Source: Ferrovibrio xuzhouensis
GTDB taxonomy: Bacteria > Pseudomonadota > Alphaproteobacteria > Ferrovibrionales > Ferrovibrionaceae
DNA length: 64,000 bases
Direction: 5' to 3'
Assembly: GCF_042648965.1 (NCBI RefSeq)
Contig: NZ_JBHRYJ010000004.1
Coordinates: 62,001 to 126,000, forward strand
Within the stretch, counting starts at the first letter, position 1, and each line of letters starts with the position of its first letter. Of the stretch, positions 34,592-43,743 are shown piece after piece. Under the pieces are notes generated by a model, which was not told where the DNA came from, did no database searches, and worked only from the letters and a program-made list of their open reading frames with translations. Position numbers and translations under genes: made by a program.

Positions 34592-35443
34592 TCAGCCGCG
34601 GAACACCACGGTCTTGTCGCCGTTCAGGAAGATGCGGTGTTCGACGTGGTATTTGACGGCGCGCGCCAGCACCAGGCTTTCGATGTCGCGACCGACGGCG
34701 GCGAGCTGGTCGGGCGACAGCGCATGGTCGACGCGGCCCGTCTCCTGCTCGATGATCGGGCCTTCGTCGAGATCGGCGGTCACGTAATGGGCGGTGGCGC
34801 CAATGATCTTCACGCCGCGGGCATGAGCCTGCTGGTAGGGCCGGGCGCCCTTGAAGCTGGGCAGGAAGGAATGGTGAATGTTGATGATGCGCCCGGGCAT
34901 GGCGCGGCACAGGTCCGGCGACAGCACCTGCATGTAGCGCGCCAGCACCACAAGGTCGATGCGCTCGTCCTCCACGATCCGCAGCAGCAGGTCTTCCTGC
35001 CGCGCCTTGCTGCTCGGCGTGACCGGCAGGTGATGGTAGGGGATGTCGAGCGCCGCCGCGCGCTGGTATGAGTCGCGGTGGTTTGAGACGATGGCCGGAA
35101 TCTCGATCGGCAGGGCGCCGATGGAATAGCGGTACAGCAGGTCGTTCAGGCAATGGCCGAACCGCGATACCATGACAAGGACGCGGGACCGGGCGCCCTC
35201 GGCGTGAATTTCCCAGGTCATGGCGAAGGGGCCGGCCACAGCGGCAAAGGCCTCGCGCACGCTGTCAACCGGCCGCGCACCGTCGAGGTCGTCAAAGCTG
35301 ACTCGCATGAAGAACAGGCCGGTCTCGGCATCGCCGAACTGCGCGGAATCGCGGATGTTGAAGCGATGCTCGGCCAGGAAGCCGGAAACAGCAGCCACAA
35401 TGCCGGGCCGGTCGCGGCAGGACAGCGTCAGGATCATGCTCAT
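34592..35443 (-). CDS. purU: Formyltetrahydrofolate deformylase
   Basis: Hydrolyses 10-formyl-THF to formate and THF, balancing one-carbon pools and feeding PurT. The 283-aa protein has an N-terminal ACT domain (SCRDRPGIVAAVSGFLAEH) and a formyltransferase-fold C-terminus with HHSFLPSFKGARPYQQA and the catalytic segment GATAHYVTADLDEGPII. Length is normal. The receiver-like gene lies immediately upstream (gap 4 bp). Confidence 0.95.
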   Translation of the reverse strand: MSMILTLSCRDRPGIVAAVSGFLAEHRFNIRDSAQFGDAETGLFFMRVSFDDLDGARPVDSVREAFAAVAGPFAMTWEIHAEGARSRVLVMVSRFGHCLNDLLYRYSIGALPIEIPAIVSNHRDSYQRAAALDIPYHHLPVTPSSKARQEDLLLRIVEDERIDLVVLARYMQVLSPDLCRAMPGRIINIHHSFLPSFKGARPYQQAHARGVKIIGATAHYVTADLDEGPIIEQETGRVDHALSPDQLAAVGRDIESLVLARAVKYHVEHRIFLNGDKTVVFRG

Positions 35444-35447
35444 GGGA

Positions 35448-35921
35448 TCAACTCAGGGTTTTGACTTCAGGCGGCCGGGGTTTGACGCTGCGCAGGGCCA
35501 GGATGATGCGCTCGAACAGTTCGCGGCTGCCGACCGGCCTGACCAGCAGGCTGACCACATCCAGCTTCTGCAGGCGGCTGAGCGTGGTGCCGTCGCGGCT
35601 GTCCGACAGGGCGACGATGGCGATGCTGGGGTCCGGCAGGTCGGGGCTGTTGCGGATGCTGCGGATCAGCGCGAAGCCGTCGTGAACGGGCAGGTTGAGT
35701 TCGGTGATCATCAGATCGACCGGAACTTCCGCGCGCTGCAGCACGTCATAGGCTTCGGCGCTGTTGACGGCCTCGCGCACCTCGCCGAGATGCAGGCGCG
35801 CCAGCATGCGCTGCACCGACTGGCGTGTCCGGTTGTCCGGATCGACCAGCAGGATGCGGCGCAGCCGCAGGTCAACCGGCAGCCGGAGCGAGGACGTGCT
35901 GGAATAGGGCAGGGATGACAC
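35448..35921 (-). CDS. Receiver-domain protein with altered phosphosite
   Basis: A 157-aa protein made only of a receiver-like domain. The acidic pocket start ILLVDPDN is present. The residue that should be the phospho-acceptor Asp is a glutamate (Glu74 in MITELNLP), and the conserved K-P is R-P (Arg128). Such a receiver cannot be phosphorylated normally and may be locked in one state. I chose the GTG at 35921 because the frame upstream (to 36062) lacks domain character and would take up the promoter region of the divergent gene; the start is uncertain. Confidence 0.7.
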   Translation of the reverse strand: MSSLPYSSTSSLRLPVDLRLRRILLVDPDNRTRQSVQRMLARLHLGEVREAVNSAEAYDVLQRAEVPVDLMITELNLPVHDGFALIRSIRNSPDLPDPSIAIVALSDSRDGTTLSRLQKLDVVSLLVRPVGSRELFERIILALRSVKPRPPEVKTLS

Positions 35922-36060
35922 GGTACAGCCGTATGAAAACAGGGTTAACGAACAGTGTGTGGCGGGCTGGCGGGAAATACAAGAATTGCCTCGCATCCGG
36001 CCGGCCTGCAGCATAATCTTTCCCGCAACATGCACGGATTCGCCCGGAAAACAACTCACC

Positions 36061-36837
36061 ATGCTTAATCGCGGCCCTGATTATCTGCGCCAGATGGCCA
36101 ACAAGGTGCTGGACGCCCTGCTGCAGGGCGCGTCGGCCGAGGCGGCCAAGGGACCGCTGAGCTATGACCGGCTGGCGCAGCTTGTCGAGGTGATGAAGAC
36201 GGCGCCGGATTACGACCATTTCTACCGCGCGTCCTATGACGGCGTGCTCAAGGTGATGGAGGACGACCAGCGGCGCGGTGCCCGGGTCAATGCCTTCGGT
36301 CGCCTGCTGGTGCATCCGCTCGACCCGCTGTTTGCCGAGAACCGGCTCGACCGCCGGCTGATCGGCAACTTCTTTTTCTTCGTGCGGTCGCTGTTCGGTG
36401 ACGAGGTCGAGGCAATGGCGGAGCAGTCGGCGGAGATCGCCGACGAGCTGCGCGGCCCCGAAGGCGGCCAGCTCGACTGGGCGCGCTTCTATGCCGACCC
36501 GCGCGCCAAGCGCATGTACTTCTCGGTGATGGGCCGGATGATCCGCGCCTTCCGCAGTTTCGACGCCCGCCGCGACTGGGCGATGAAGGTGATGCAGCAT
36601 GACCCGACCGCGGTCGGCCTGTCGTCGACGGTGTATATCGAGCGGCCGTTCGAGGGCCAGGCCCTGCCGTTCGGCAACCGGGAATTCTACCTGTTTTTCG
36701 ACGGACTGATCCGCCCGCTGGTACGGCTGTCGGCGGAGGACGCGAAGCTGTACAAAGAGGCGACCGGCGAGAACGCGACGCAGACGGCCGGCGATTTCCT
36801 CACCAAGCTGGAAGAATACCGCCCCAAGGCGGCCTGA
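36061..36837 (+). CDS. Conserved-looking hypothetical protein
   Basis: A 258-aa soluble, mostly helical protein beginning MLNRGPDYLRQMANKV. I recognise no domain. It has long amphipathic segments, FFFFVRSLFG near residue 100 and an aromatic-rich GNREFYLFFDGLIRPLVRL near residue 205. Codon use is like its neighbours, so it is a real gene. It is divergent from the altered-receiver gene and convergent with the 141-aa hypothetical gene. Confidence 0.7.
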   Translation: MLNRGPDYLRQMANKVLDALLQGASAEAAKGPLSYDRLAQLVEVMKTAPDYDHFYRASYDGVLKVMEDDQRRGARVNAFGRLLVHPLDPLFAENRLDRRLIGNFFFFVRSLFGDEVEAMAEQSAEIADELRGPEGGQLDWARFYADPRAKRMYFSVMGRMIRAFRSFDARRDWAMKVMQHDPTAVGLSSTVYIERPFEGQALPFGNREFYLFFDGLIRPLVRLSAEDAKLYKEATGENATQTAGDFLTKLEEYRPKAA

Positions 36838-36852
36838 GCCGCCGGGCCAGAC

Positions 36853-37278
36853 TCAGTTGGAGTTGGCCGGCTCGCGGTGGTCGAGCTTCGAGGCGAACTG
36901 CTCGAACAGTTCGCTGACGCAGCGCGCCACGGTGCGCTGGTGGTTGTCGTTGAGCTGGTCGGCGGCACGCATGCACATGTCGGCGAACTTGCGGGCCAGC
37001 ACCACGGCGTCGCGATTGCTCTCCTGGCGGATCTCGTCGAACATCGTGGCGATGAAATCGCGGGTCTGGTTGCTTTCGTGATGCGAGACCGGCCGTTCGC
37101 CCATCAGTGAATCGAGCATCGCATTGAAGGTCTGCGACGTATCGATCGCGATGCTGGCGAGGATCTTCTCGATCCGTTCGTTGTCCTTCGGCGTGACGAC
37201 CTTTTTCGGGCTGTGCGGGCGCAGCTCGGTCACGTCTTTCTCGGCAGGGTTGGGTTTCGGGTTAGAACGGGTCCACAT
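36853..37278 (-). CDS. Hypothetical protein
   Basis: A 141-aa soluble protein, charged and predicted helical. It has a Pro/Lys-rich N-terminus and the segment RDFIATMFDEIRQESNRDAV; no family is recognised. It lies 50 bp downstream of the degenerate EAL gene on the same strand, so the two may form an operon. Confidence 0.6.
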   Translation of the reverse strand: MWTRSNPKPNPAEKDVTELRPHSPKKVVTPKDNERIEKILASIAIDTSQTFNAMLDSLMGERPVSHHESNQTRDFIATMFDEIRQESNRDAVVLARKFADMCMRAADQLNDNHQRTVARCVSELFEQFASKLDHREPANSN

Positions 37279-37328
37279 GGCTCGGTCGCTCGCTGTTTGA
37301 AGGCGGTGGCTGGTGACTGAGCCGCGGC

Positions 37329-38579
37329 TCAGTTCACCACTTCGCGCGAGGCGCGGATCAGGTTGTCGATATGCCAGCCCTGGAACAGCCGCACGCCGGC
37401 GGCCATGCCGGCCTTCAGCGCTTCCTCGGTTTCACAGCGGGCCATGATCACCCGGTTGGCATCGGCCTCGGCGATCCGGGAAGCGATGTCCTTCGAGGTC
37501 CATTCGTCGTGCCGGTCGCGGAAATAGAACAGCTTGATGAAATCGGCTTTCAGTTCCTTGCGGCCGAACAGCTGCAGCAGGTCGGGCGTGATGCCGTCGA
37601 GCAGCAGGCGATAGCCGGAATTGTGCAGGAACTCGCAGGCCAGCAGATACTCGCCGTAATCCCAGAACACATCATAGCGCTGCAGCTCGATGATGATCTG
37701 TTCCTTCTTCACGATATTGCCGATGCGGCTGTCGAAATCGCGGAAGGTGTCGCTGAGGATGGTGCTGACGTTCAGGTTGATGCTGAACGGGCCGCTGTTG
37801 CGGCTGACATAGCCGTCGAGCAGCGAGCGGAACACGCGGGTGTCGAGCGTGCGGGTCAGGTGGTGGAACAGTGAGCGGGCACCGCGCAGGTTCACGTTCG
37901 GCGCGATGGCCTGGCGCAGTTCGTTCACGCCGACAAAGATTTCGTGGAAGATCGGCTTCGGCGGCTGGTTGCCGAAGCACAGCGTCACCGGCTGGCGCTT
38001 CATGAAGGTCGAGACATCGGCCTTCTTCAGGATGTCGTCGATCTGCTGCAGCGCACCCGGCGTCAGCGGCATGCCTTCGCCCTGGCCGGCGGCGGTGCCG
38101 GCCTTGGCCAGCAGGCGCTTGCGGCGCTCGGTGTAGGTGCGATAGCGCTGCTGCAGGCCGTCCATCCACTCCTGCAGGTCTTCGACCTGGCTGTCGAAGC
38201 GGTACCAGCGGACGGCGTTCTCGGCTTCCTCGGGGGTCAGGCCGATGGCGACATTGTTGCGGGTCAGGATGTCATCGATTTCCAGCACCAGCTTCTCGAA
38301 GGTCTGGTCAAAAAACCGTTCCGACAGCCGGACGAACAGGACGATCGAATAATCGTGCAACGTGTAAAACGTTCCCTCGTATTTCGACATGAGGGAGCGG
38401 ATCGAATGCACGACGATGTTGTAGCTTTCCCGATTACGCTCGAAGGTCTTGGGATTGACGAACTGCAAGATCGCGGCGAGACGGCCACCGAAAATCTTGC
38501 CGCGCATCACACGCTCAAGATCGGTCAGCATCTTCTCGTCGTCGAACGTAATCTGGCTCTGGTTTACTGCCTCGCTCAT
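37329..38579 (-). CDS. Degenerate EAL-domain-like protein
   Basis: A 416-aa cytoplasmic protein. The C-terminal half follows the EAL fold order: a strand ending FGNQPPKPIFHEIFVGV where a real enzyme has the E-x-L region, IITE-like positions replaced, then GITPDLLQLFGRKELKADFIKLFYF in place of DFGTG...IKID, and VIMARCETEEALKAGMAAGVRLFQGWHI in place of AEGVET...QGY. The E-A-L and most metal ligands are not seen, so c-di-GMP hydrolysis is unlikely; a binding or regulatory role is possible. Start set at 38579 (MSEAVNQSQ). Confidence 0.65.
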   Translation of the reverse strand: MSEAVNQSQITFDDEKMLTDLERVMRGKIFGGRLAAILQFVNPKTFERNRESYNIVVHSIRSLMSKYEGTFYTLHDYSIVLFVRLSERFFDQTFEKLVLEIDDILTRNNVAIGLTPEEAENAVRWYRFDSQVEDLQEWMDGLQQRYRTYTERRKRLLAKAGTAAGQGEGMPLTPGALQQIDDILKKADVSTFMKRQPVTLCFGNQPPKPIFHEIFVGVNELRQAIAPNVNLRGARSLFHHLTRTLDTRVFRSLLDGYVSRNSGPFSINLNVSTILSDTFRDFDSRIGNIVKKEQIIIELQRYDVFWDYGEYLLACEFLHNSGYRLLLDGITPDLLQLFGRKELKADFIKLFYFRDRHDEWTSKDIASRIAEADANRVIMARCETEEALKAGMAAGVRLFQGWHIDNLIRASREVVN

Positions 38580-38759
38580 CGAAACGGTCGCTTTCTCCGG
38601 TAACGCTGGTGGAGAGGGCGGCAACACGCCGATCGTTAGCTGTTCTTGGGCCCCCGCGAGATAGTCAATATGGCAAATTCCCCGGTGAGGCAAAAGCCAT
38701 ATGATTGAATTACTCGTCCGTCGGGACCTAATTTTACGTTAACCTTAAAGCATTTGACG

Positions 38760-40400
38760 TCAGGCAGTGGTATTTCCGCGTGCCGCCAGCATGGCTGGCG
38801 TGTCGTAGTCAAGCAGGATGCCGGCGCAGTCGACGGGTACTTCGCAGATCCATTCGGCATGCGGCATGAACAGGCTGCGGGCGCCGCTGTCGCCCTGCAG
38901 GCGTGCAAGCTCGTCGAAGAACTGGGCCCCCCACAATGCAGGGTTGCCGCGCTTGCCATTGAAAACCGGCAGGCAGATCGCGCGCCCCTCGACCGGATTG
39001 AAGGCCGCGGCGAGCTGGTCGAGGACCATGGTCGAGACATCGGGCATGTCGCCCAGGCAGACCAGAACGCCGTCAGTATCCGGCGGCAGGGCGGCCATAC
39101 CGGTCCGCAGCGAGCCGGCCAGTCCTTCCGCGTAGGCGGGGTTATGGACAACCTGGAGGCGGTCCCCGTTGCCGGCCGCGGCGGTCACGGCGTCCGCCTG
39201 GTGGCCGGTGACCAGCAGCACCGGGCGATGATCCGTCTGCAGCGCAGTTTCCACCACATGGCGGATCACCGGGCGGCCGTCGACCTCGGCCAGCAGCTTG
39301 TGGCCGTCGCCGAAGCGGCGCGACAGGCCGGCGGCCAGGACCAGCACGGCGATGTTCGGACGGCGCGGCGCGGCGGGGGCGGCCGGGGGGGCGGTGCCGT
39401 CGCGCGGCATCGGGCGGCTGGGGATTTCCTTCAGCAGGCCGCCCAGCCCCATGGCGGTGATGTCGCGCGACGTGACCTCGAGGCCGGCGCAGAGCCGCTG
39501 CAGTACCCAGTCGAAGCCATTCAGCTTCGGCGATCGCGCGCAGCCCGGCACGCCGACCACCGGCACGGCACCGTGCCGGCCGAGTACCAGCAGGTTGCCG
39601 GGGTCGACTGGCATGCCGAAATGCAGCACCTCGCCGCCGGCAGCCACCAGGCCAGCCGGCACCACATCGCCGCGGTCGACGGTGGCCGAGGCGCCGAACA
39701 CGAAGATCGGTGCGCAGCCGGCGGCTTTCAGCTCGGAAATGGCACCGGCTACGGCGGCTGTCTCGTGTGCCACCGTGCGGCTGGCGGCGATGCGGCTGCC
39801 GAACTGGGCGAGGCGGCCGGCCACCGCCTGTCCGGTCTTGGCCAGCACGCTGTCCTTGGTGCCGGCCACGCGGGTCAGCACCAAGCCGACGTCACGCGGC
39901 TGGAACGGCGCGACGCGCACCAGCGGTTCGCCGGCTGCCGCAAGCAGGGCTTCGCCACGTTCGATGGCGGTACACGGTGCCGCGAAGGGGATGATCTTCA
40001 CGGTGGCGAGCATCTGGCCGGCCTCGACCGGTTCCCAGGGCGCGACCGTTGCCACCGTCAGTGCCTCGTCGAGCTGGTTCAGCGCCGCCACGCGGGCGCC
40101 ATCGATCACGGCAATGCCGGCCGTTTCGGCATAGAGATTGGCGCGGCCGGTGAAGGCTGCGGCAGCACGGGCCTGTGGGCCTGCCGCCGCCACGGCAATG
40201 CGCTGTGCCGCCTCGTCCTCGGCCATGTCGCCGGCATCCAGCCGGGCGACATAAACCTCGCGATGGCCGGCGGCAGCCAGCGCGGCAATATCCTCGTCGC
40301 TGAGCCGGCGGCCCTTGCGGAAGCGGTCATTGCCGACCGCAAGGCTGTGGCCGAGGATGGCGCCCCGGGCGCCGCTGACAGCAACCGGACCGAAGAACAT
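38760..40400 (-). CDS. Molybdopterin-binding / MocA-like NTP-transferase fusion
   Basis: A 546-aa two-domain protein. Residues about 1-340 form a MoeA/MPT-binding-like part (V-F-G-A-S-A-T-V-D-R-G-D-V-V-P-A and V-P-G-C-A-R-S-P). Residues about 350-546 form a nucleotidyl-transferase domain starting VLVLAAGLSRRFGDGHKLLAEV with LGDMPDVS, as in MocA, which attaches CMP to molybdopterin for xanthine-dehydrogenase-family enzymes. The pairing agrees with the XdhC-like and Cox-like genes just upstream in the operon (gap 3 bp). Confidence 0.85.
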   Translation of the reverse strand: MFFGPVAVSGARGAILGHSLAVGNDRFRKGRRLSDEDIAALAAAGHREVYVARLDAGDMAEDEAAQRIAVAAAGPQARAAAAFTGRANLYAETAGIAVIDGARVAALNQLDEALTVATVAPWEPVEAGQMLATVKIIPFAAPCTAIERGEALLAAAGEPLVRVAPFQPRDVGLVLTRVAGTKDSVLAKTGQAVAGRLAQFGSRIAASRTVAHETAAVAGAISELKAAGCAPIFVFGASATVDRGDVVPAGLVAAGGEVLHFGMPVDPGNLLVLGRHGAVPVVGVPGCARSPKLNGFDWVLQRLCAGLEVTSRDITAMGLGGLLKEIPSRPMPRDGTAPPAAPAAPRRPNIAVLVLAAGLSRRFGDGHKLLAEVDGRPVIRHVVETALQTDHRPVLLVTGHQADAVTAAAGNGDRLQVVHNPAYAEGLAGSLRTGMAALPPDTDGVLVCLGDMPDVSTMVLDQLAAAFNPVEGRAICLPVFNGKRGNPALWGAQFFDELARLQGDSGARSLFMPHAEWICEVPVDCAGILLDYDTPAMLAARGNTTA

Positions 40401-40403
40401 CGG

Positions 40404-41138
40404 TCAGGCAGCCGCCGTGACGGTTCCGGCTGCGGCCTCGCGCGGGGCCGGCTGACGCAGGGCTGCCGTCATCTGCGCGAGGATCGAAATGGCGATCTCG
40501 GCCGGTGACTTGGCGCCGATGGCCAGCCCGACCGGCCCGTGGATGCGGGCGAATTCATGCTCCGGGATGCCGGCGGCACGCAGGCGCTCAAGCCGCGCCC
40601 CATGGGTCTTCCTGCTGCCGAGCGCGCCGATATAGAACACATCCGACGTCAGCGCCGCGATCAGCGCCGGATCGTCGATCTTCGGATCGTGGGTCAGGGT
40701 CACGACCGCCGTGCGCAGGTCGGGTTTCAGCTGTTCCATCGCCTCGTCGGGCCAGTCGTTCGACAGCGTCACGCCGGGAAAGCGCTCGACCGAACCAAAC
40801 GCGCTGCGCGGGTCGATCACTACGACCTCATAGCCGGTGAACTGCGCCATCGGCACCAGGGCCTGGGCGATATGCACGGCGCCGACCAGCACCAGCCGCA
40901 GCGGCGGATTAAACACGTTGAGGAAGAGGGGGCCCTGTTCGGTATCGATGGTGCGCGGCTTGTCCTCCAGCAGGGCGGCGCGTGCCGCCTCGCCGATGCG
41001 CGGGTCGAGATCCTTGAGGCCCTTCTTGCCCTGCAGATACAGCAGGCGCTGCTCGCCGCTGTTCAGGAAGGTCGCCAGCACCACCGGCCGTTTGTCGGCG
41101 CGGTCCTGCTGCAGCTGCTTGAGAATGTCCTGTTTCAT
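40404..41138 (-). CDS. XdhC-like molybdoenzyme maturation protein (C-terminal type)
   Basis: A 244-aa protein with the XdhC C-terminal Rossmann domain: LRLVLVGAVHIAQALVPMAQ, VVVIDPRSAF, and VFYIGALGSRKTHGARLERL. XdhC proteins bind the molybdenum cofactor, promote its sulfuration and insert it into hydroxylases. Its start overlaps the stop of the XdhC N-terminal-type gene (ATGA), so one XdhC is split in two here. Confidence 0.87.
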   Translation of the reverse strand: MKQDILKQLQQDRADKRPVVLATFLNSGEQRLLYLQGKKGLKDLDPRIGEAARAALLEDKPRTIDTEQGPLFLNVFNPPLRLVLVGAVHIAQALVPMAQFTGYEVVVIDPRSAFGSVERFPGVTLSNDWPDEAMEQLKPDLRTAVVTLTHDPKIDDPALIAALTSDVFYIGALGSRKTHGARLERLRAAGIPEHEFARIHGPVGLAIGAKSPAEIAISILAQMTAALRQPAPREAAAGTVTAAA

Positions 41139-41464
41139 CCGTCGAGCCGTTCCACATAGACCTGGATCTTGCCGCCGCAGGCGAGGCCGACTTCCCAGGC
41201 CTGGGCGTCGGAGACGCCGAAATCGAGCATGCGCGGCTTGCCGTCGGCGATGGCATCCAGCGCCTCGGTCACCACGGCGCCCTCGATGCAGCCGCCGGAC
41301 ACCGAGCCGATGAACTTGCCGTCGTTATCAACGGCAAGCTGGCTGCCGACGGGCCGCGGTGCCGAGCCCCAGGTGGTGACCACGGTGGCGAGCGCCACAC
41401 CCTTGCCGGCCTGTTTCCAGTCCAGCGCGGTGGCAAGAATGTCGTCCGAGATGTCGGTGGTCAT
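41135..41464 (-). CDS. XdhC-like protein (N-terminal / CoxI type)
   Basis: A 109-aa protein matching only the XdhC/CoxI N-terminal domain: ALATVVTTWGSAPRPVGSQL then SVSGGCIEGAVV with the conserved cysteine that holds the cofactor, and VGLACGGKIQVYVE. Stand-alone forms like this occur with carbon-monoxide-dehydrogenase-type operons (CoxI/CoxF). It overlaps both neighbours by 4 bp. Confidence 0.87.
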   Translation of the reverse strand: MTTDISDDILATALDWKQAGKGVALATVVTTWGSAPRPVGSQLAVDNDGKFIGSVSGGCIEGAVVTEALDAIADGKPRMLDFGVSDAQAWEVGLACGGKIQVYVERLDG

Positions 41465-42717
41465 GCGGCCATCCTTCCGAGATTGTGCTTCAGCCGGTTG
41501 CCGGCATTGCTGGCGTGGCTCAGCGCTGCGGCAAGATCGGCGATGGAGCTAAGATTGTGAACCGGGCGGAAATCGTCAACCTGGGGCAGGATCGCCCGGA
41601 TTCCGGCGGCTTTCGGCTCGAACCCGTCCCAGCGCAGCAGCGGGTTGAGCCAGATCAGCCGGCGGCAGGATTTGTGCAGCCGTTCCATCTCGCGGGCCAG
41701 CCCGCTGCCGCCCTCGCGATCGAGCCCGTCGGTGACCAGCAGCACCACGGCGCCCTGGGCCAGCACGCGGCGCGACCACAGCCGGTTGAACTCCTCTAGC
41801 GTCGTGCCGATGCGGGTGCCGCCCGACCAGTCGGGCACCTTCTCGCTGACGGCGGCCAGCGCCTTGTCGACATCGCGCTGGCGCAGCAGGCGGGTGACAT
41901 TGGTCAGCCGCGTGCCGAACAGGAAGCTGTGCACCCGGGCGCGGTCGTTGCTCAGGGCATGCATGAAATGCAGGAACATGCGGCTGTACTGGCTCATCGA
42001 GCCGGAAATGTCGCACAGCACCACCAGCGGCGGCGGGCGCAGGCCGGCGCTTTTGCGCTTCAGCGGGATCAGCGTGCCGCCGGTGCGCAGGCTGGCCTGC
42101 AGGCTGGCGCGCAGGTCGATGCGGGGCCCGCGCGGATCGGGGCGCAGGCGGCGGGTCTTCTGCGGCCGGAATGGCCAGGCGATGCGCGCCAGTGCTGCCC
42201 TGGCGGCGTCGAGCTCCTCGGCCGTCATCTCGGCGAAATCCTTCTGCTGCAGCAGTTCCTGCGCCGAGAAGGTCAGGGTCGCGTCGATCTCGATTTCCTT
42301 CTCGCCGCTGTTCTCCCGTGGCAGTGCGCCCTGGCCGGGCAGCATGGCCTGGCGGATGCGCTGCGACAGCTCTTTCTTTTTCTGGTCGGCGCTGCCGTCC
42401 GCCTGCGGCAGCATCAGGCTCATCATGCGCTCGAGGATCTTCGGGTCGCGCCAGAAAATGTGGAAGGCCTGGTCGAACAGTTCGCGCTGGTCGCGCCGGT
42501 TCACCAGCACAGAGAACAGCGTCCAGTACAGGTCATCGCGGCGGCGGATGCCGGCGACCTCGACGGCGCGCACCGCGTCGATCGCCTTGCCGGGACCCAG
42601 CCGCAGCCCGGCAGCGCGCAGCAGGCGCACGAAATGCACGATATTGGCGGCAAAGGCGCTGCGCTCGCCGCTTGGCTGTTCGCCATCGGAGGGCAGGTCG
42701 GGCAGCAGGTTGTTCAT
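41461..42717 (-). CDS. CoxE-like VWA protein
   Basis: A 418-aa protein with a C-terminal von Willebrand A domain, MIDAS motif CDISGSMSQYSR, threonine in G-G-T-R-I-G and aspartate in VTDGLDREG. This matches CoxE, which works with the MoxR-type ATPase CoxD to assemble the [CuSMoO2] or related molybdenum site of CO-dehydrogenase-type hydroxylases. It follows the MoxR gene by 11 bp. Confidence 0.88.
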   Translation of the reverse strand: MNNLLPDLPSDGEQPSGERSAFAANIVHFVRLLRAAGLRLGPGKAIDAVRAVEVAGIRRRDDLYWTLFSVLVNRRDQRELFDQAFHIFWRDPKILERMMSLMLPQADGSADQKKKELSQRIRQAMLPGQGALPRENSGEKEIEIDATLTFSAQELLQQKDFAEMTAEELDAARAALARIAWPFRPQKTRRLRPDPRGPRIDLRASLQASLRTGGTLIPLKRKSAGLRPPPLVVLCDISGSMSQYSRMFLHFMHALSNDRARVHSFLFGTRLTNVTRLLRQRDVDKALAAVSEKVPDWSGGTRIGTTLEEFNRLWSRRVLAQGAVVLLVTDGLDREGGSGLAREMERLHKSCRRLIWLNPLLRWDGFEPKAAGIRAILPQVDDFRPVHNLSSIADLAAALSHASNAGNRLKHNLGRMAA

Positions 42718-42728
42718 GACCGGCGCCG

Positions 42729-43646
42729 TCAGACGCCGAGCGCGGCCATGTCCTGCTGCACCTTGTGCAGGATCGCGGCGGCCTCGGAGCCCTTCATCTT
42801 GGCGATGTCGTCCTGGTACTTGAGCAGCACCCCGAGCGTGTTGTCGATGGTTTCCGGATCGAGCGCCACCTTGTCGAGGAAGGCCAGCGCCCGCGTCCAG
42901 TCGATCGTTTCGGCCACGCCGGGCAGCTTGAACAGTTCGGTCTCGCGCAGATACTGCACGAAGGCGACGATCTCGCGGTTCAGGCGCTGCGGCGCGCCGG
43001 GCACCTTGCGATTGAGGATCGCCAGTTCGCGTTCGGCATCGGGATAATCGACCCAGTAATACAGGCAGCGCCGCTTCAGCGCGTCATGGATTTCGCGCGT
43101 GCGGTTCGAAGTGATGATGACGATGGGCGGCTCGTCCGCCTTTATCGCGCCGATCTCCGGAATGGTGATCTGGAAATCCGACAGCACTTCCAGCAGGTAG
43201 GCCTCGAAGGGCTCATCGGTCCGGTCGAGTTCGTCGATCAGCAGCACCGGTGCGCCCAGCGGATCGGGTTTCAGCGCCTGCAGCAGCGGCCGTTCGATCA
43301 GGAAATCGGGGCTGAACAGGTCGCGCGCCAGTGAACCCTTGTCGCCTTCGCCAGTGGCCTCGGCCAGGCGAATCTCCAGCATCTGGCGCGGATAGTTCCA
43401 CTCGTAGACCGCCGAGGACAGGTCGAGGCCTTCATAGCACTGCAGGCGGACCAGGCGCCGGCCCAGCGTTGCCGCCAGCACCTTAGCGATCTCGGTCTTG
43501 CCGACACCGGCTTCGCCCTCGAGAAACAGCGGCCGACCCATTTTCAGGGCCAGGAACAGCGTGGTGGCCAGCGACCGGTCGGCGACATAGTCGCCGCCGC
43601 TCAGCAGGTTTTCGACGGCATCGATGGAATCGGGCAGGGCGGACAT
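42729..43646 (-). CDS. MoxR-family AAA ATPase (CoxD-like)
   Basis: A 305-aa AAA+ ATPase with Walker A GEAGVGKT (residues 44-51), Walker B LLIDELDRT and sensor-1 ITSNRTREI. MoxR/VWA pairs act as a chaperone machine inserting metals into partner enzymes. Paired with the CoxE-like VWA gene and XdhC-like genes, a role in molybdenum-hydroxylase maturation is likely. The hydroxylase subunits (large, medium and small) are not in this window. Confidence 0.9.
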   Translation of the reverse strand: MSALPDSIDAVENLLSGGDYVADRSLATTLFLALKMGRPLFLEGEAGVGKTEIAKVLAATLGRRLVRLQCYEGLDLSSAVYEWNYPRQMLEIRLAEATGEGDKGSLARDLFSPDFLIERPLLQALKPDPLGAPVLLIDELDRTDEPFEAYLLEVLSDFQITIPEIGAIKADEPPIVIITSNRTREIHDALKRRCLYYWVDYPDAERELAILNRKVPGAPQRLNREIVAFVQYLRETELFKLPGVAETIDWTRALAFLDKVALDPETIDNTLGVLLKYQDDIAKMKGSEAAAILHKVQQDMAALGV

Positions 43647-43743
43647 CGGACTCTGTCTGTCGGGGCGGGATGGGAAAGATATAGGGCGAACGGCTTGGAA
43701 ATCATGCCCCGATCACGCGGCTGCCGCAACGCTGCAGCCGGGA

